A stretch of 64,000 nucleotides of DNA from Armigeres subalbatus (Eukaryota > Arthropoda > Insecta > Diptera > Culicidae), in NCBI RefSeq assembly GCF_024139115.2, contig NC_085140.1, forward strand, positions 437,123,260 through 437,187,259. The letters are read 5' to 3'. The notes under the pieces were generated by a model. That model was not told the DNA's origin and did no database searches. It saw only the letters and a list, made by a program, of their open reading frames with translations. The first letter of the stretch is position 1. Every line of letters begins with the position of its first letter. Positions 12,439-23,500 of this stretch are shown one piece after another. A program made the translations under genes and the position numbers.

Positions 12439-13215
12439 GCAGCTACTTAGTTGACTTTTTATAATTCAATAAATTTTGTATCTTGACGAAGTTTGACCTA
12501 CGGATTGTTTGTTTGGACAATTGTATTTTTTATTTATTGAGGCACTGATAAACTGTTTTGTTCGCCTCGATGATGATGATGGATTTTATATATATTGACG
12601 TAATTGTAATTTGACCTTTTTTGTGTAGTCTACAAAAGTTTGAGTCTCGCGCGCAAAGCAGATATGGATGATTTTTAAAATTTATGTACAGTCTTGCGCA
12701 TTTTCAACTGTTTGAATGATTCTTCGGATTAGTAATGGGCTATCTGGTAGAGTTTTGTTCCCGTGGTTGATACCGAAACTTTTGATATCGACGGAGCGGT
12801 AACACAAGTTTTAGTTTTGTTGACGACTTAGATTATTAATTTTATTGATGCTTACGAGTGATAAACATTAAGTGGTCTTGTATAAACATGAAACGCGATT
12901 CTTGGTGGAACTTTTGAAATCTGTGCGAGAGGTATCACAAGTTTTGCATTTTAGTATAAACTCGAAGTATCACTACCGATGCTTATGAGAATCTGTAGAT
13001 GAAAACAACAGTTTTTTTCTTAATTTACCTTTTTTGCTGAATAGTAATGAAAAGTTAAGTAATTCATATCTGTGATGGTAATCAGATCGTTTTTGTTTTT
13101 TGCAAATCTGATTAAATTGTTATTATATCATTCAATTAATTATCTTAAAGATAAATCGTCTAGCTCAAACCTTTGTAGGGGTATGTGGCGGGACCATCAT
13201 CATCATCATCATCAT
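12439..13215. other. 3' non-coding region of the CR1/L2-type element
   Basis: AT-rich, without coding blocks, and ending in seven CAT units at about 13196-13216. I see no further insertion in it. Confidence 0.55.
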
Positions 13216-13351
13216 GACGACGAATGTGAGCAGTTAGTTGAGGAGAAGAATGCAGCATGGGCGAGATTGCTGCAACACCGCACGAGGGCGAACGAGGCAC
13301 GATACAAACGCAGCAGGAAGATCGAGACCGTGAAGAGACGGAGGAACTGTA

Positions 13352-13574
13352 CACCCAAAAAACAAATCTGACAATTATTGTATAAAATCTGGGCATATAC
13401 AATTCTGTAAGCTTTTTTTTTACAAATATTGTATTAAAATAATACAAATCTGTATTATTTTAATACAATATTTGTATAAAAAGTTTACAGAATTGTATAT
13501 GCCCATTTATTATACAGTTTCTGTAAGGTTCTTATGCAGAACTGTATTAAAATCTGCCATCCCCTGGTTGGGTG
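13352..13574. mobile_element. TA-flanked MITE inside RTE copy 2
   Basis: TIRs CACCCAA / TTGGGTG are flanked by TA (13350-13351, 13575-13576). Removing the element and one TA gives GAACTGTACCGCGC, exactly as in the other RTE copies. Most of the element is one long hairpin: the GGGCATATACAATTCTGTAA segment at about 13390 is inverted at about 13485. A related half copy lies at 2411-2512. Confidence 0.9.
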
Positions 13575-15328
13575 TACCGCGCTAATAACCCACGAGAAGT
13601 TGAACCGTTCACGTAAGGGCCACGTGCCACAACCCGATATGTGTAAGGACATAAATGGGAACCTTCTTACAAATGAGCGTGAGGTGATCCAAAGGTGGCG
13701 GCAGCACTACGAAGAGCACCTGAATGGCGATATGGCAGACAACGGTGGCGGTATGGTAATGAAATTAGGAGCACGCGCGCAGGACATACGACTTCCGGCT
13801 CCGAATCTCCAGGAAATCCAGGAGGAGATCGGCCGGCTGAAAAACAACAAAGCCCCTGGAGTTGATCAACTACTAGGAGAGCTGTTTAAACACGGTGGTG
13901 AGGCACTGGCTAGAGCGCTGCACTGGGTGATTACCAAGGTTTGGGAGGATGAGGTTCTGCCGCAGGAGTGGATGGAAGGTGTCGTGTGTCCCATCTACAA
14001 AAAGGGCGATAAGTTGGATTGTAGCAACTACCGCGCAATCACATTGCTGAACGCCGCCTACAAGGTACTCTCCCAAATTTTATGCCGCCGACTAACACCA
14101 ATTGCAAGAGAGTTCGTGGGGCAGTACCAGGCGGGATTTATGGGTGAACGCTCTACCGCAGATCAGGTGTTCGCCATACGTCAGGTATTGCAGAAATGCC
14201 GCGAATACAACGTGCCCACACATCATCTATTTATCGACTTCAAAGCCGCATATGATACAATCGATCGGGACCAGCTATGGCAGCTAATGCACGAAAACGG
14301 ATTTCCGAATAAACTGATACGGTTGATCAAGGCGACGATGGATCGGGCGATGTGCGTAGTTCGAGTTTCAGGGGCATTCTCGAGTCCCTTCGAAACGCGT
14401 AGAGGGTTACGGCAAGGCGATGGTCTTTCGTTTCTGCTATTCAACATCGCATTGGAGGGAGTAATACGAAGGGCAGGGATTGACACGAGTGGTACAATTT
14501 TCACGAAGTCCGTCCAGTTATTTGGTTTCTCCGACGACATTGATATTATGGGACGTAACTTTGAGAGGATGGAGGAAGCCTACATCAGACTGAAAAGCGA
14601 AGCTAAACGGATTGGAATAGTCATCAACACGTCGAAGACGAAGTACATGATAGGAAGAGGCTCAAGAGAGGTCAATGTAAGCCACCCACCACGAGTTTCT
14701 ATCGGTGGTGACGAAATCGAGGTGGTAGAAGAATTTGTGTACTTGGGCTCACTGGTGACCGCCGATAACGATACCAGCAGAGACATCCGGAGGCGCATAG
14801 TGGCTGGAAATCGTACGTACTTTGGACTCCGTAAGACGCTCCGATCGAATAGAGTTCGCCGCCGTACCAAACTGACTATCTACAAAACGCTTATAAGACC
14901 GGTAGTTCTCTACGGGCACGAGACTTGGACGATGCTCGTGGAGGACCAACGCGCACTGGGAGTTTTTGAAAGGAAAGTGTTGCGTACCATCTATGGTGGT
15001 GTGCAGATGGCGGACGGTACGTGGAGGAGGCGAATGAACCACGAGTTGCATCAGCTGTTGGGAGAACCATCCATCGTTCAAACCGCGAAAATCGGAAGAC
15101 TGCGGTGGGCCGGGCAGAATGTCGGACAGTAATCCGGTGAAAATGGTTCTCGACAACGATCCGACGGGAACAAGAAGGCGAGGTGCACAGCGGGCAAGTC
15201 GGATCGATCAGGTGGAGGACGATTTGCGGACCCTCCGCAGACTGCGTGGTTGGCGAAGTGCAGCCAAGGACCGAGCTGAATGGAGAAGACTTTTATGTGC
15301 AGCACAGGCCACTTCGGCCTTAGTCTGA
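13575..15328 (+). pseudogene. RTE reverse transcriptase, broken
   Basis: It carries the RT blocks V-C-P-I-Y-K-K-G-D-K, L-F-I-D-F-K-A-A-Y-D, R-R-G-L-R-Q-G-D-G and the C-terminal R-L-R-W-A-G. The catalytic box reads F-S-D-D instead of the F-A-D-D of the copy at 51-54 kb. Against that copy, about 8 bp are missing near 15113, shifting the frame before M-S-D-S-N-P-V-K-M. Short deletions also lie near 13310 and 13590. The remaining frame runs to the native stop at 15328. Confidence 0.88.
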
Positions 15329-15447
15329 TAATAAAAACGATAATTCCCCAAAAACCAATTCCTCGAATGCAATTTCCCCGAATAACAATTTCCCGAATGT
15401 AACATTTCCCCGAATGTAACAATTCCCCGAATGTTTTTCTTTTTGAG

Positions 15448-15680
15448 TGCGGCACAAAGCGATTGGAGGATTTCTGATCCGGAGGTTGCGAGTTCGATTC
15501 TCGGTTCGGCTTAGGATGCTTCCGGGTGAGAAGCATTTTAGGCTCTTTGAGCACAGTGTGTCCATTGCACTTGCCCCACAAGACATTCATGCAACTGGCA
15601 GGCACGGGAAAGCTTTCAATAACTGTGGAAATGCTAGTAGAACACTAAGTTGAAAAACAGCCCAAGGCAAAGTGAAAAGA
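15448..15680 (+). mobile_element. tRNA-derived SINE-like retroposon
   Basis: A pol III B-box-like GAGTTCGATTCTCGG lies at about 15491. The 3' half, with AATAACTGTGGAAATGCTAG and AGAACACTAAGTTGA, resembles the body of the SINE at 47178-47464. Ends and TSD are not resolved. Confidence 0.55.
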
Positions 15681-16879
15681 TATTGCTTTCTTTAAATGTA
15701 TTAGTATCCTTGGTATGATGAATTCATCTGCCCGGTTTAAAGCAAAAGGAAGTGACAATGTCTTCCTCAAATGAACACATTTGTCCGGTATAAGGCAAAG
15801 AGGATAGATAGCCCTTCTTTAAATGAACTCGTTTGTCTGAAATAAAGTTAATCAATGAGACAGTGCCTTCTTTAAATGATCCCGTCTACCCGATGTAATG
15901 CTAATGGAGAAGATAATGCCTTCTTTATATGAACTCGTCTATCCAGTATAAAGCGTCTCGAGAAAGAACGTCTGTCCATAATAAAGCAAGAAGAAGAGAT
16001 AATTCGTTCACTATAGGAGCGCGCTTACCAGATATAATAAAAGATTGAAATTATATGTTTTAAAACTGCTGCTATGCTACACTTATCCAAGAAAAAGCCA
16101 ATTTTTAGAACAATCTGAAAAAAAAGCTTAATGCTATTCTGAGAAAATGAATTCGGTGAAATGTTTTTCGATAAAATATTGTACATTCAATACATATTGC
16201 TTATATTTTTTCCTTATTCTTGCCAAATTGGCATCAAAATGAAAGAGCACATTAATCCTTATTATCATTCTCAATTCATTCATATTTGCATTATTTCGAG
16301 CTAACGCCTATTTCTGAAGAAGGGACCACATCTACCATTGCCTTCGTGGAAATGATTTCTTTTAAAGAATGGATTACATCCATATTATCTTATTTCGGGC
16401 AGATACGTGTTATTAAAGATAGAATAATAACAATAATAATCTGGGGAAACACTCCCTAAAGAAGCGACGCATTTACCATTGCATTAGTCCGAGCAAATGC
16501 GTTAAAAAGGAATCACATTCACCATTGCCTTAGTCCGGGCAAACGCAATCTTTTTGTTTAAAAGGATTCACATCAACCATTGCCTCAAACTTCTTAAGAA
16601 GGTATTTATAGAACAGGAGTTTAATTTCGAAGATAAAAAAAAATTTACAAAAACGCTTTCAATCGGAATTTCCGTTTGCGATACTGCTTTAAAAAGAAAC
16701 ACAGCCGTTGTTCGACTATTATAGATCAAAAAGCACCTTGGAAATCATTCTACCCTGATATTTTTATAATTTAAAAACACATCTTGGAGGATCAAGAACA
16801 TCTAATACTACGAAAGGATATTAAGCTGATAAGCGTAGCATAGTTACGGTGTACTTTGTAGATTGGACACTAGTGTCAT

Positions 16880-17078
16880 AAAACATATTTTAAGCTCTTT
16901 TTAGTGGAATGTATTCAACCGTCTAAGACGAGTTTAGTACTCTCCATTTAATTCCACCAATTATTTTGATATCTTTGCAGATACGTATTTCGACCACACA
17001 GTTGTGGTCGAAATACGTATCTGCAAAGATATCAAAATAATTGGTGGAATTAAATGGAGAGTACTAAACTCGTCTTAG
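16880..17078. mobile_element. Foldback element with 11-bp TSD (palindrome family, copy 1)
   Basis: ACTAGTGTCAT occurs directly repeated at 16869-16879 and 17079-17089. The body is an almost perfect palindrome with arms of about 80 bp (16921-17000 and 17001-17080) containing CGAAATACGTATCTGC. About 40 bp of asymmetric sequence (TTTTTAGTGGAATGTATTCA) precede the left arm. The copies at 34057-34324 and about 59446-59566 belong to the same family. Confidence 0.85.
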
Positions 17079-17396
17079 ACTAGTGTCATGATTTTCTTTT
17101 GAAATCCTTATTCAAATTGCTATCAGAAGTCAAGGAAGGTGTGATCTTTTATTTTAATCTAAATAAATAAAAATAAAAATCACGAAAGCGAGGATTACTA
17201 CTCCTGGCTACGCCCATCTTCACCGATGGATATTGCGCTGGTAATGTCCAATAAGACACATTTGAACGCATCTTTAACCGCTGCGGACGCATACAGTCGA
17301 TTGCCAAGATGTGTTTGTAATGTTACATTCGGGGAATTGTTGTATTCGGGGAAATTGCATTTAGGGAATTGGTTTTCGGGGAATTGTCGTACAATC

Positions 17397-17405
17397 GGTT
17401 TTGTC
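17397..17405. repeat. 9-bp target-site duplication, right copy
   Basis: GGTTTTGTC, the partner of 7367-7375, directly after the TIR end GTACAATC. Confidence 0.93.
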
Positions 17406-18567
17406 AAGAAGCGCTCAACAACAACGAATCTCATGGCGTTCACCAATTTTCTAACATCGGAAATCGAGAGCAAACAGCAAGTGGACGCTATATACTTTGA
17501 TTTCTCCAAAGCTTTCGATAAAGTTCCGCATGAGTTGACGGTTGCAAAACTCAAGCATTTGGGTTTTCCACATTGGGTAACCGAGTGGTTGCACTCCTAT
17601 CAGACTGGGCGTAAGGCGTTCGTTAACATCAATGGCACGAATTCTCGCAGTTTTGCTATTACATCTGGTGTGCCCCAGGAAAGCATTTTGGAACCACTTA
17701 TTTTTGTTTTGTTTATTAACGATCTATGTTTTCGACTAAAAGCTGGAAAGTTGCTATACGCCGATGACTTAAAAATTTTCCGAATCATAAAGTCTCACCT
17801 AGACTGCTGCGCGCTGCAAGCTGACATCGAGGAGTTAAGGTTGTGGTGTATCGATAACGGGATGGAATTGAACATCAAAAAGTGTAAGTCAATCACATTT
17901 ACTCGTCGACAGTCTCGCGTTGATTTTGAATATTCGGTCGGATTGGATAGCTTGGAACGCGTCGAGACTATTCGTGACCTTGGGGTAATGATTGACAGCA
18001 AGCTTCGGTTTAATACACATGTAAGCACTACTATCGCAAAGGCTTTCGCAGCTCTTGGGTTTGTTCGACGCATTACCAGTAGCTTTAATGATATCTACGC
18101 AGTTAAAGCGTTGTATTGTTCATATGTACGCAGCATCTTGGAGTATGCAGCATGCGTGTGGTCCCCATATCACACAACGCAGATTATTCGGATTGAGAGT
18201 GCAACGTAGCTTTATCCGATACGCCCTTCGTAAACTACCATGGTCGAACCCACATAATTTGCCCGACTACACGGCCCGCTGCAAACTCATTGCATTTGAG
18301 ACGCTATCTGCAAGGCGGACCAATATGCAACGAGTTTTCATCTATGACTTGTTGAGCGACTGCATTAAATTATTGGATAACGTAGCTATTTATGCTCTTT
18401 CTCGACAACTGCGAGAGCGAGAGCTATTATTCGTTAGACGCCGCGTTAGAACCGTGTATGGTTACAACAACCCATTTGATCAATGTCTTCGTTTGTTCAA
18501 CAGTGTTAGTGATGTTTTTGATTTTAATATGTCAAAAAATGTGTTTAAAATAGTATTAAGGCTCTAG
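17406..18567 (+). pseudogene. RT C-terminal part of the split non-LTR element
   Basis: It continues directly from 7375: K-K-R-S-T-T-T-N-L, then Y-F-D-F-S-K-A-F-D-K-V-P, G-V-P-Q-E-S-I-L and the catalytic L-Y-A-D-D-L-K-I-F (about 17755). Next come Y-V-R-S-I-L-E-Y-A-A-C-V-W-S-P-Y and a C-terminal tail ending at 18567. One frameshift lies near 18195. No RNase H domain is seen, which fits the Jockey/CR1 group. The usual PQGS motif reads PQES. Confidence 0.87.
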
Positions 18568-18638
18568 GTTAAAGTGCAGTCTGTAAAATAGTTTTTAATT
18601 CTTTCGAGACGGTGGTAACAAATAAATAAATAAATAAA

Positions 18639-19016
18639 TTAGAACATAAGAACATAAGAACAATCATAAGAGAATCAGAAGAACAGATGAACAGAAGAAC
18701 AGAAGAACGGAAAAACAGAAGAACAGATGAACGGAAAAACAGATGAACAGATGAACAGAGAAACGCAAGAACATAAGAACAATCATAAGAAAATCAGAAG
18801 AACAGAAGAACAGAAGAGCAGAAGAACAGAAGAATAGAAAAACAGAAGAACAAAAGAACAGAAGAACAGAAAAACAGAAAAACAGGAGAACAGAAAAACA
18901 GAAGAACAGATGAACAGAAGAACAGAAGAACAGAAGAACAAAAGAACAGAAAAACAGAAAATAGAAGAGCAGAAAATCAAAATAGCACAAAGCAAAAGAA
19001 AAGATGAACAGAAGAG
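18639..19016. repeat. Degenerate AGAACATA/AGAACAG microsatellite, right part
   Basis: AGAACATAAGAACATAAGAA follows the tail of the non-LTR element and then decays into AGAACAG, ATGAACAG and GAAAAACAG units. A block of about 120 bp with the word CATAAGAACAATCATAAG appears twice (about 18648 and 18770). This is the other half of the array at 5574-6018. Confidence 0.92.
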
Positions 19017-19721
19017 CTGTAAAATAATGATGAAATATTCTGTAACAGGGTGCGGTTGAGTGACGGATTTTTGCCAAATTTGAAATATTTAGCAAATTTG
19101 CACCAGTAAGTCAGACATACAGTGTTGACAGATATATCTGAATCTTGTGCATGTAATCATAAGAAATTTCTATTTGAAATTAACTGCTTAACTGTTCTTC
19201 AAAGATTAGATATTTTCATTGAGCATTTTTGATTTGATTTCTAAAGGTCACCAACATTTGCTGAGTTTGAAGTATTCTACTTCAGTCCACGAATCAAAGC
19301 GACAAAGTGAAAAACAAAAGCCATAAAAGGAACAAATCAAAAGTATTTTTTATGTGCTTTACCGTAAGTGTAGACCCCGGGGCATACCGAGCACGACGTA
19401 TGCAGATATTCACCCTCCAGTTCTATTGAAAGCACTACCAGCACTTACCATTCAATCTATTTAGTGTGAAGCTTTCCGTTCTGCTGTAGCTACAACTGTG
19501 ATGAGCTTCTTTGCAATGCTTCACACACGTACCGACGACGGACAGTTCTACGAACTGGCAACCAGCCAGATTCCTGCCACAGGCAATACCCGGAATCACA
19601 CTACTGTAAACAAGAGGATAAACTCTACTTACTGGTCGTCGTCGGTTCTCACCTAAGACTGCATCGCAAGACACAAACGCAAAAGCACCGCCGGTGTGAC
19701 GATAAGCGAGATGGTACATAC
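19017..19721. other. NOS intron sequence next to the V-F-D exon
   Basis: No repeat or coding block recognised; it may be old intron sequence. Confidence 0.4.
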
Positions 19722-19813
19722 CTGAGGTTGCCTTTATTGGTGGCATACTTGATGTGATTGCAAATTGCTTCAAACATTCCGCTGGTGGTGGTTACGTAGC
19801 GGCAGTCGAAAAC
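19722..19813 (-). CDS. NOS: NOS exon ([20 protein letters not shown] block)
   Basis: This 92-nt exon encodes 30 codons plus two bases and reads [20 protein letters not shown] followed by [10 protein letters not shown]. That stretch follows the haem-cysteine exon in insect NOS. The acceptor is AAG at 19816-19814 and the donor GTATGT at 19721-19716. The split arginine codon AG|A joins exactly to the exon at 5312. The exon is isolated: the next exon upstream is 29 kb away and the next downstream is 14.4 kb away, with repeats filling most of both gaps. Confidence 0.93.
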
Positions 19814-20099
19814 CTTCAGATGCACAGATTTGCGATGATGCAGCCCCGGCATACCGCCAAACGGGGGATATTAGGACGTGTCGGTGGCGATTGACGAGCG
19901 GCACACATAATCCAGGTCGAGAATGGAGTTATCCAGATGCAATAGGATGGAATGTCGGAAAATTGATTTGTTAACGATCCATTTCGTTGGCAAATCGGGC
20001 ATGCAAAGGGGGAAAACATGTTTAATAGGATGTTGATCATTGTACTTGTCATGGTATGACATTGGTTAGAAAGTAGATTACGTTTGTAAGTAAGATTAA

Positions 20100-21406
20100 C
20101 CGTTTGTCTGTGCTCTGGGGTCAATATGACCCCAGGCCACTTTGAGTGACTGCCATTTGTTTAGTTTTCAACCGATTCTCCTAATTTTTGGTAGTTTGGT
20201 AAAACTCTCCGAGATCTGTCTCCTAGGTGCAAATTCGCTTGAAAAATCTTGAAAATATGCGCTACAGTGTACCTTTTTTCAAAAAACTTACGTTGTCTGT
20301 GCTCTGGGGTCAAATTGACCCCAAATTGAAATTGCTATAACTGTTTTAATGTTTGGCCAATTTTGGATTTTTTGGGCTGTTTTGAACGATAATTTATTCG
20401 TCTTTCAGGTCGTTACCGAAGATTGACTATAGGTGGACGGGTACATCGCGAGGAGAGGTTTTCGTAAAAAAGGTTACTTGAACAGTGTTTTTTCATGCTT
20501 ATTTAACTTATTTTGAAAATCCTACCCATTTTGAACTGCACCTTTTCAAAAAGTTTATGCAGGAAGGCGTGTGCTTTGACATGAGGAATTGATTAATTTA
20601 GAGCTTGGTCGCTAGGTGGCGGTATATTTGAATTCATTATTTTAGACTACTCAAGTAATTCCGATATATGGAATTTTCTCCTTTGTAAATATTCTTATCG
20701 CACAAATTTGAAATTTGTAGAGATGACGTCTTTAACAAAGTTCGTCTGGTGGGAATGGACTGTCATGTGACGGAATAAATAATTAGGAAATTTACAAATA
20801 GGCGGCCCTAGTGTACTTGCAATATTCTTGCATATATGAAATATTGCTTTAGCTTGAGATCCCTTATACCTACACCCAAGTTGTATTCGGTAACACTGTT
20901 CAGGATGTCTAGCACTACAAAGCGGTGCTCAATATAATGAGCACTTCTTCCAATTCTTAAATTTGAACTATAAGAATATTCACACTGAGGAGAATTTTAT
21001 ATATCGGAATTTCTTGAGTAGTCTAAAATAATGAATTCAAATATACCACCACCTGGCGGCCGAGTTCTAAACTTATCAACGCCTCACGCCAAAGCACATG
21101 CCTTCCTGCATAATCTTTTTAAAAAATGTGCAGTTCAAAATGGGTAGGATTTTCAGATATAAGTAAAATAATCAGAAAAAATCACTGTTTTTGTACCCTT
21201 GTTCACTAACACCCCTCCCCACGATGTACCCGCCCACCAATAGTAAATCTTTGATAACGACCTGAAAGATGATTAAATTATCTTTCGAAACAGCCCCAAA
21301 AATCTAAAATCGACTAAACATTAAAAAAGTTATAGCAATTTCAATTTGGGGTCAATTTGACCCCAGAGCACAGACAACGTAAGTTTTTTTGAGCACAGAC
21401 AGAAGG
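20100..21406. mobile_element. TTAA-flanked foldback element (piggyBac-like, non-autonomous)
   Basis: TTAA stands at 20096-20099 and 21407-21410. The ends are CCGTTTGTCTGTGCTC and GAGCACAGACAGAAGG. The arms are long imperfect inverted repeats: about 20281-20700 pairs with about 20990-21385, both containing GTCTGTGCTCTGGGGTCAAA and TTCAAATATACCGCCACC-like words. A TTAA target and CC-starting ends are typical of piggyBac elements. There is no transposase. Confidence 0.83.
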
Positions 21407-21410
21407 TTAA

Positions 21411-22319
21411 ATCAAAATAAGGAATCCAATAATGGTAATTAAGATATATATGGAAATGTAATTTCACGGGAATCAGCCTGCAAAGTATTGTTTCTCAGAA
21501 TCCATGATGTCACGTAAACGAGCTTCCTTCAAAAGCGGAGGCTGAACGAATAAAAGAGACTCAAAGAAAACCCCAAACCATTTTAATTTACATGCCACGA
21601 CTGAATTTTAACCACCGAGATTGGTAGCCCAAGCTACAAACCACCTGGTGCTGCATACTTGAATTAATCCTCCCACAACCCCACGTAAGCAGACCATCGA
21701 GTTCATCTTTGCCCACGCCGACCGACTGGACGGAGATTGTAAGAAAATTGGCTTTTCCCACAGCCTTAACCAAACGACGCAAAGAAGACTACAGCTACCA
21801 TCGCCCCACAAAGAAACTCGATTCGCATAAATTCCGAAAACTGAAGTAGGAGTACAGCCTCAACTACTTCTTGAAAAATCTATTTAAACATATTCAAAGA
21901 TATTTAACTAGGGTAGTGAGCTAATTCCCGTCGTAGTAGGTAGTGCTTGGTTTTCAAATCTAATTTATACGCTATCCCAACCACTTACTCTAACTAAGTT
22001 GTATGTAATACGTATTTTAGAGTTTCTAGTTTTCATTGTGTACTATTAGCGCATTGAACAAATCATAGTTTATTGAGAATCGGCAATCCAAAACACCCTT
22101 CAAAATTTTTAAATTTGTCTTATGAAAATCTGTTTACGTCCATGAGAATTTTCATTCGTCCAGTCTAAAATTCGATGGATTGCTGTCAAATAAATCTGTT
22201 GGTATTGGTGTGCGATTTCTACAAGTACACCAAATTAGTTTTTTATGCGGTATCATACCGTGTTAAATAAAAATAAAATTAATTCAATCAATATTGGCCT
22301 GTTCTGAATATGATATGTG
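21411..22319. other. Intron sequence, nothing recognised
   Basis: No clear repeat ends or coding motifs. Confidence 0.4.
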
Positions 22320-23500
22320 TACATTGTGAAACATATAATAGAATATGTGTATGGAGCATGTTCGCGGTTATCCAAGAAACACCTGAAGTGGAGGCATTCA
22401 GATCTTTACGCGTAACCAATGATCTACAGGCCTGTTTTGTAAATGTAATGTACCCGTTGTGGTACACATGATAGAATTTGCATATGGAAGATCTTCACGG
22501 TTATCCAAGAAATCCCTGAAGTGAAGGTCATCAGATCTACAGGCATAACCAATGATCTACAGCCTGTTTTGTAAATGTAATGTACCCGTTGTGGTACATA
22601 TGATATAATGTGCGTATGGAAGATCTTCACGGTTATCCAAGAGATCCCTGAAGTGAAGGCCTTCAGATATACACTCGTAACCAATGATCTACAGGCCTGT
22701 TTTGTAAATGTAATGTACCCATTTTGGTACAAATAACAGAATCTGCATATGGAAGATCTTCACGGTTATCCAAGAAATCCCTGAAGTGAAGGTCATCAGG
22801 TCTACAGGCATAACCAATGATCTACAGGCCTGTTCTGTAAATGTAATGTACCCATTGTGGTACATATGATATAATGTGTATATGGAAGATCTTCACGGTT
22901 ATCCAAGAGATCCCTGAAGTGAAGGCCTTCAGATCTACACGCGCAACCAATGATCTACATGCCTGTTTTGTAAATGTAATGTACCCATTGTGGTACATAT
23001 GATATCTTCACGGTTTCCAAGAGATCCCTGAAGTTAAGGCCTTCAGATCTACATGCGTAGCCAATGATCTACACGCCTGATTTGTAAATATAATGTACCC
23101 ATTGTGGTACATATGATAGAATCTGCATATGGAAGATCTTCACGGTTATCCAAGAAATCCCTGAAGTGAAGGTCATCAGGTCTACAGGCATAACCAATGA
23201 TCTACAGGCCTGTTTTGTAAATGTAATGTACCCGTTGTGGTACATATGATATAATGTGCGTATGGAAGATCTTCACGAATATCCAAGAGATCCCTGAAGT
23301 GAAGGCCTTCGGATCTACATGCGTAACCAATGATCTACAGGCCTGTTTTGTAAATGTAATGTGCCCATTGTGGTACATATGATAGAATCTGCGTTTGAAA
23401 GCCGTTTGCGGATATCCAAGAAATACCTGAAGTGGAGGCCTTCAGGTCGACACGCATAACCAATAATCCAAAGGCCTGTTCTGAATATGAAATGTACCCA
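22320..23500. repeat. Tandem array of a ~131-137 bp unit (forward arm)
   Basis: About nine diverged units share TATCCAAGAAATCCCTGAAG, AACCAATGATCTACAGGCCT and AATGTACCCATTGTGGTACA. The ATCCAAGA word recurs near 22372, 22502, 22636, 22768, 22899, 23009, 23146, 23280 and 23414. The array flips orientation at about 23500. Confidence 0.9.

Larger units (their letters stand above)
7919..13215 (+). mobile_element. CR1/L2-type non-LTR retrotransposon, inside RTE copy 2
   Basis: The RTE sequence stops at GACTGGTATGA (7908-7918) and resumes at GACGACGAATGTGAGC after a (CAT)n run, so everything between is one later insertion. It holds an ORF1 with zinc fingers and an ORF2 with endonuclease and RT. It has a long 3' region (12439-13190) with a GATGATGATG run at about 12570 and ends in (CAT)n. 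A microsatellite-like tail fits CR1/L2-type elements better than a poly(A) tail. The TSD is at most ATGA and is not convincing. Several frames are broken. Confidence 0.82.
7393..15336 (+). mobile_element. RTE-clade non-LTR retrotransposon, copy 2 (5'-truncated, inside a TIR)
   Basis: The 11-bp TSD ACGATAATTCC lies at 7382-7392 and 15337-15347. The element starts inside the endonuclease domain and ends in a short A/T tail after the stop. Its own parts are 7393-7918 (endonuclease), about 13216-13351, and 13575-15336 (RT). The gaps are a CR1/L2-type element and a MITE. Because the TSD is part of the TIR of the transposon at 7376-17396, the RTE came after that transposon. Confidence 0.9.
15348..17317. 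other. Interior of TIR transposon copy 1
   Basis: After the TIR block (to about 15430) come a SINE-like stretch and then roughly 1.2 kb of diverged repeats. These contain CTTCTTTAAATGAAC and CCGGTATAAAGC-like words at intervals of roughly 60 bp, in both orientations (TTTAAAGAA further right). The foldback element 16880-17078 is inserted here. I found no transposase or other protein. Confidence 0.6.
7376..17396. mobile_element. TIR DNA transposon with 9-bp TSD (Mutator-like candidate), copy 1
   Basis: The exact direct repeat GGTTTTGTC at 7367-7375 and 17397-17405 flanks ends GATTGTACGATAATTCC and GGAATTGTCGTACAATC. The left TIR is cut after 17 bp by an RTE element and resumes at 15337. Together the left arm (7376-7392 plus 15348-15430) matches the inverted right arm (17318-17396) over about 80 bp made of repeated AATTCCCCGAAT-like units. 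Its own DNA is about 2.1 kb and holds a SINE, a palindrome and diverged TTCTTTAAATGAAC-type repeats. I see no transposase. The 9-bp TSD is typical of Mutator elements, so the class is an inference. Confidence 0.85.
6019..18638 (+). mobile_element. Jockey/CR1-group non-LTR retrotransposon, split by a 10-kb insertion
   Basis: Element parts are 6019-7375 and 17406-18638 (about 2.6 kb). The left part starts inside the endonuclease domain (G-D-Y-N-L-P), so the copy is 5'-truncated. The right part ends in an (AAAT)n-type tail next to AGAACATA repeats, so the element landed inside the microsatellite. The two halves join at the RT motif F-Q-H-G-F-V|K-K-R-S-T once the 7376-17405 segment (transposon plus one TSD) is removed. 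It is the oldest layer of the nest. Confidence 0.9.

Noticed and set aside
18664..19095. Minus-strand 143-codon frame rich in F, L, C, S
   Set aside because: It is a translation of the degenerate AGAACAG repeat.
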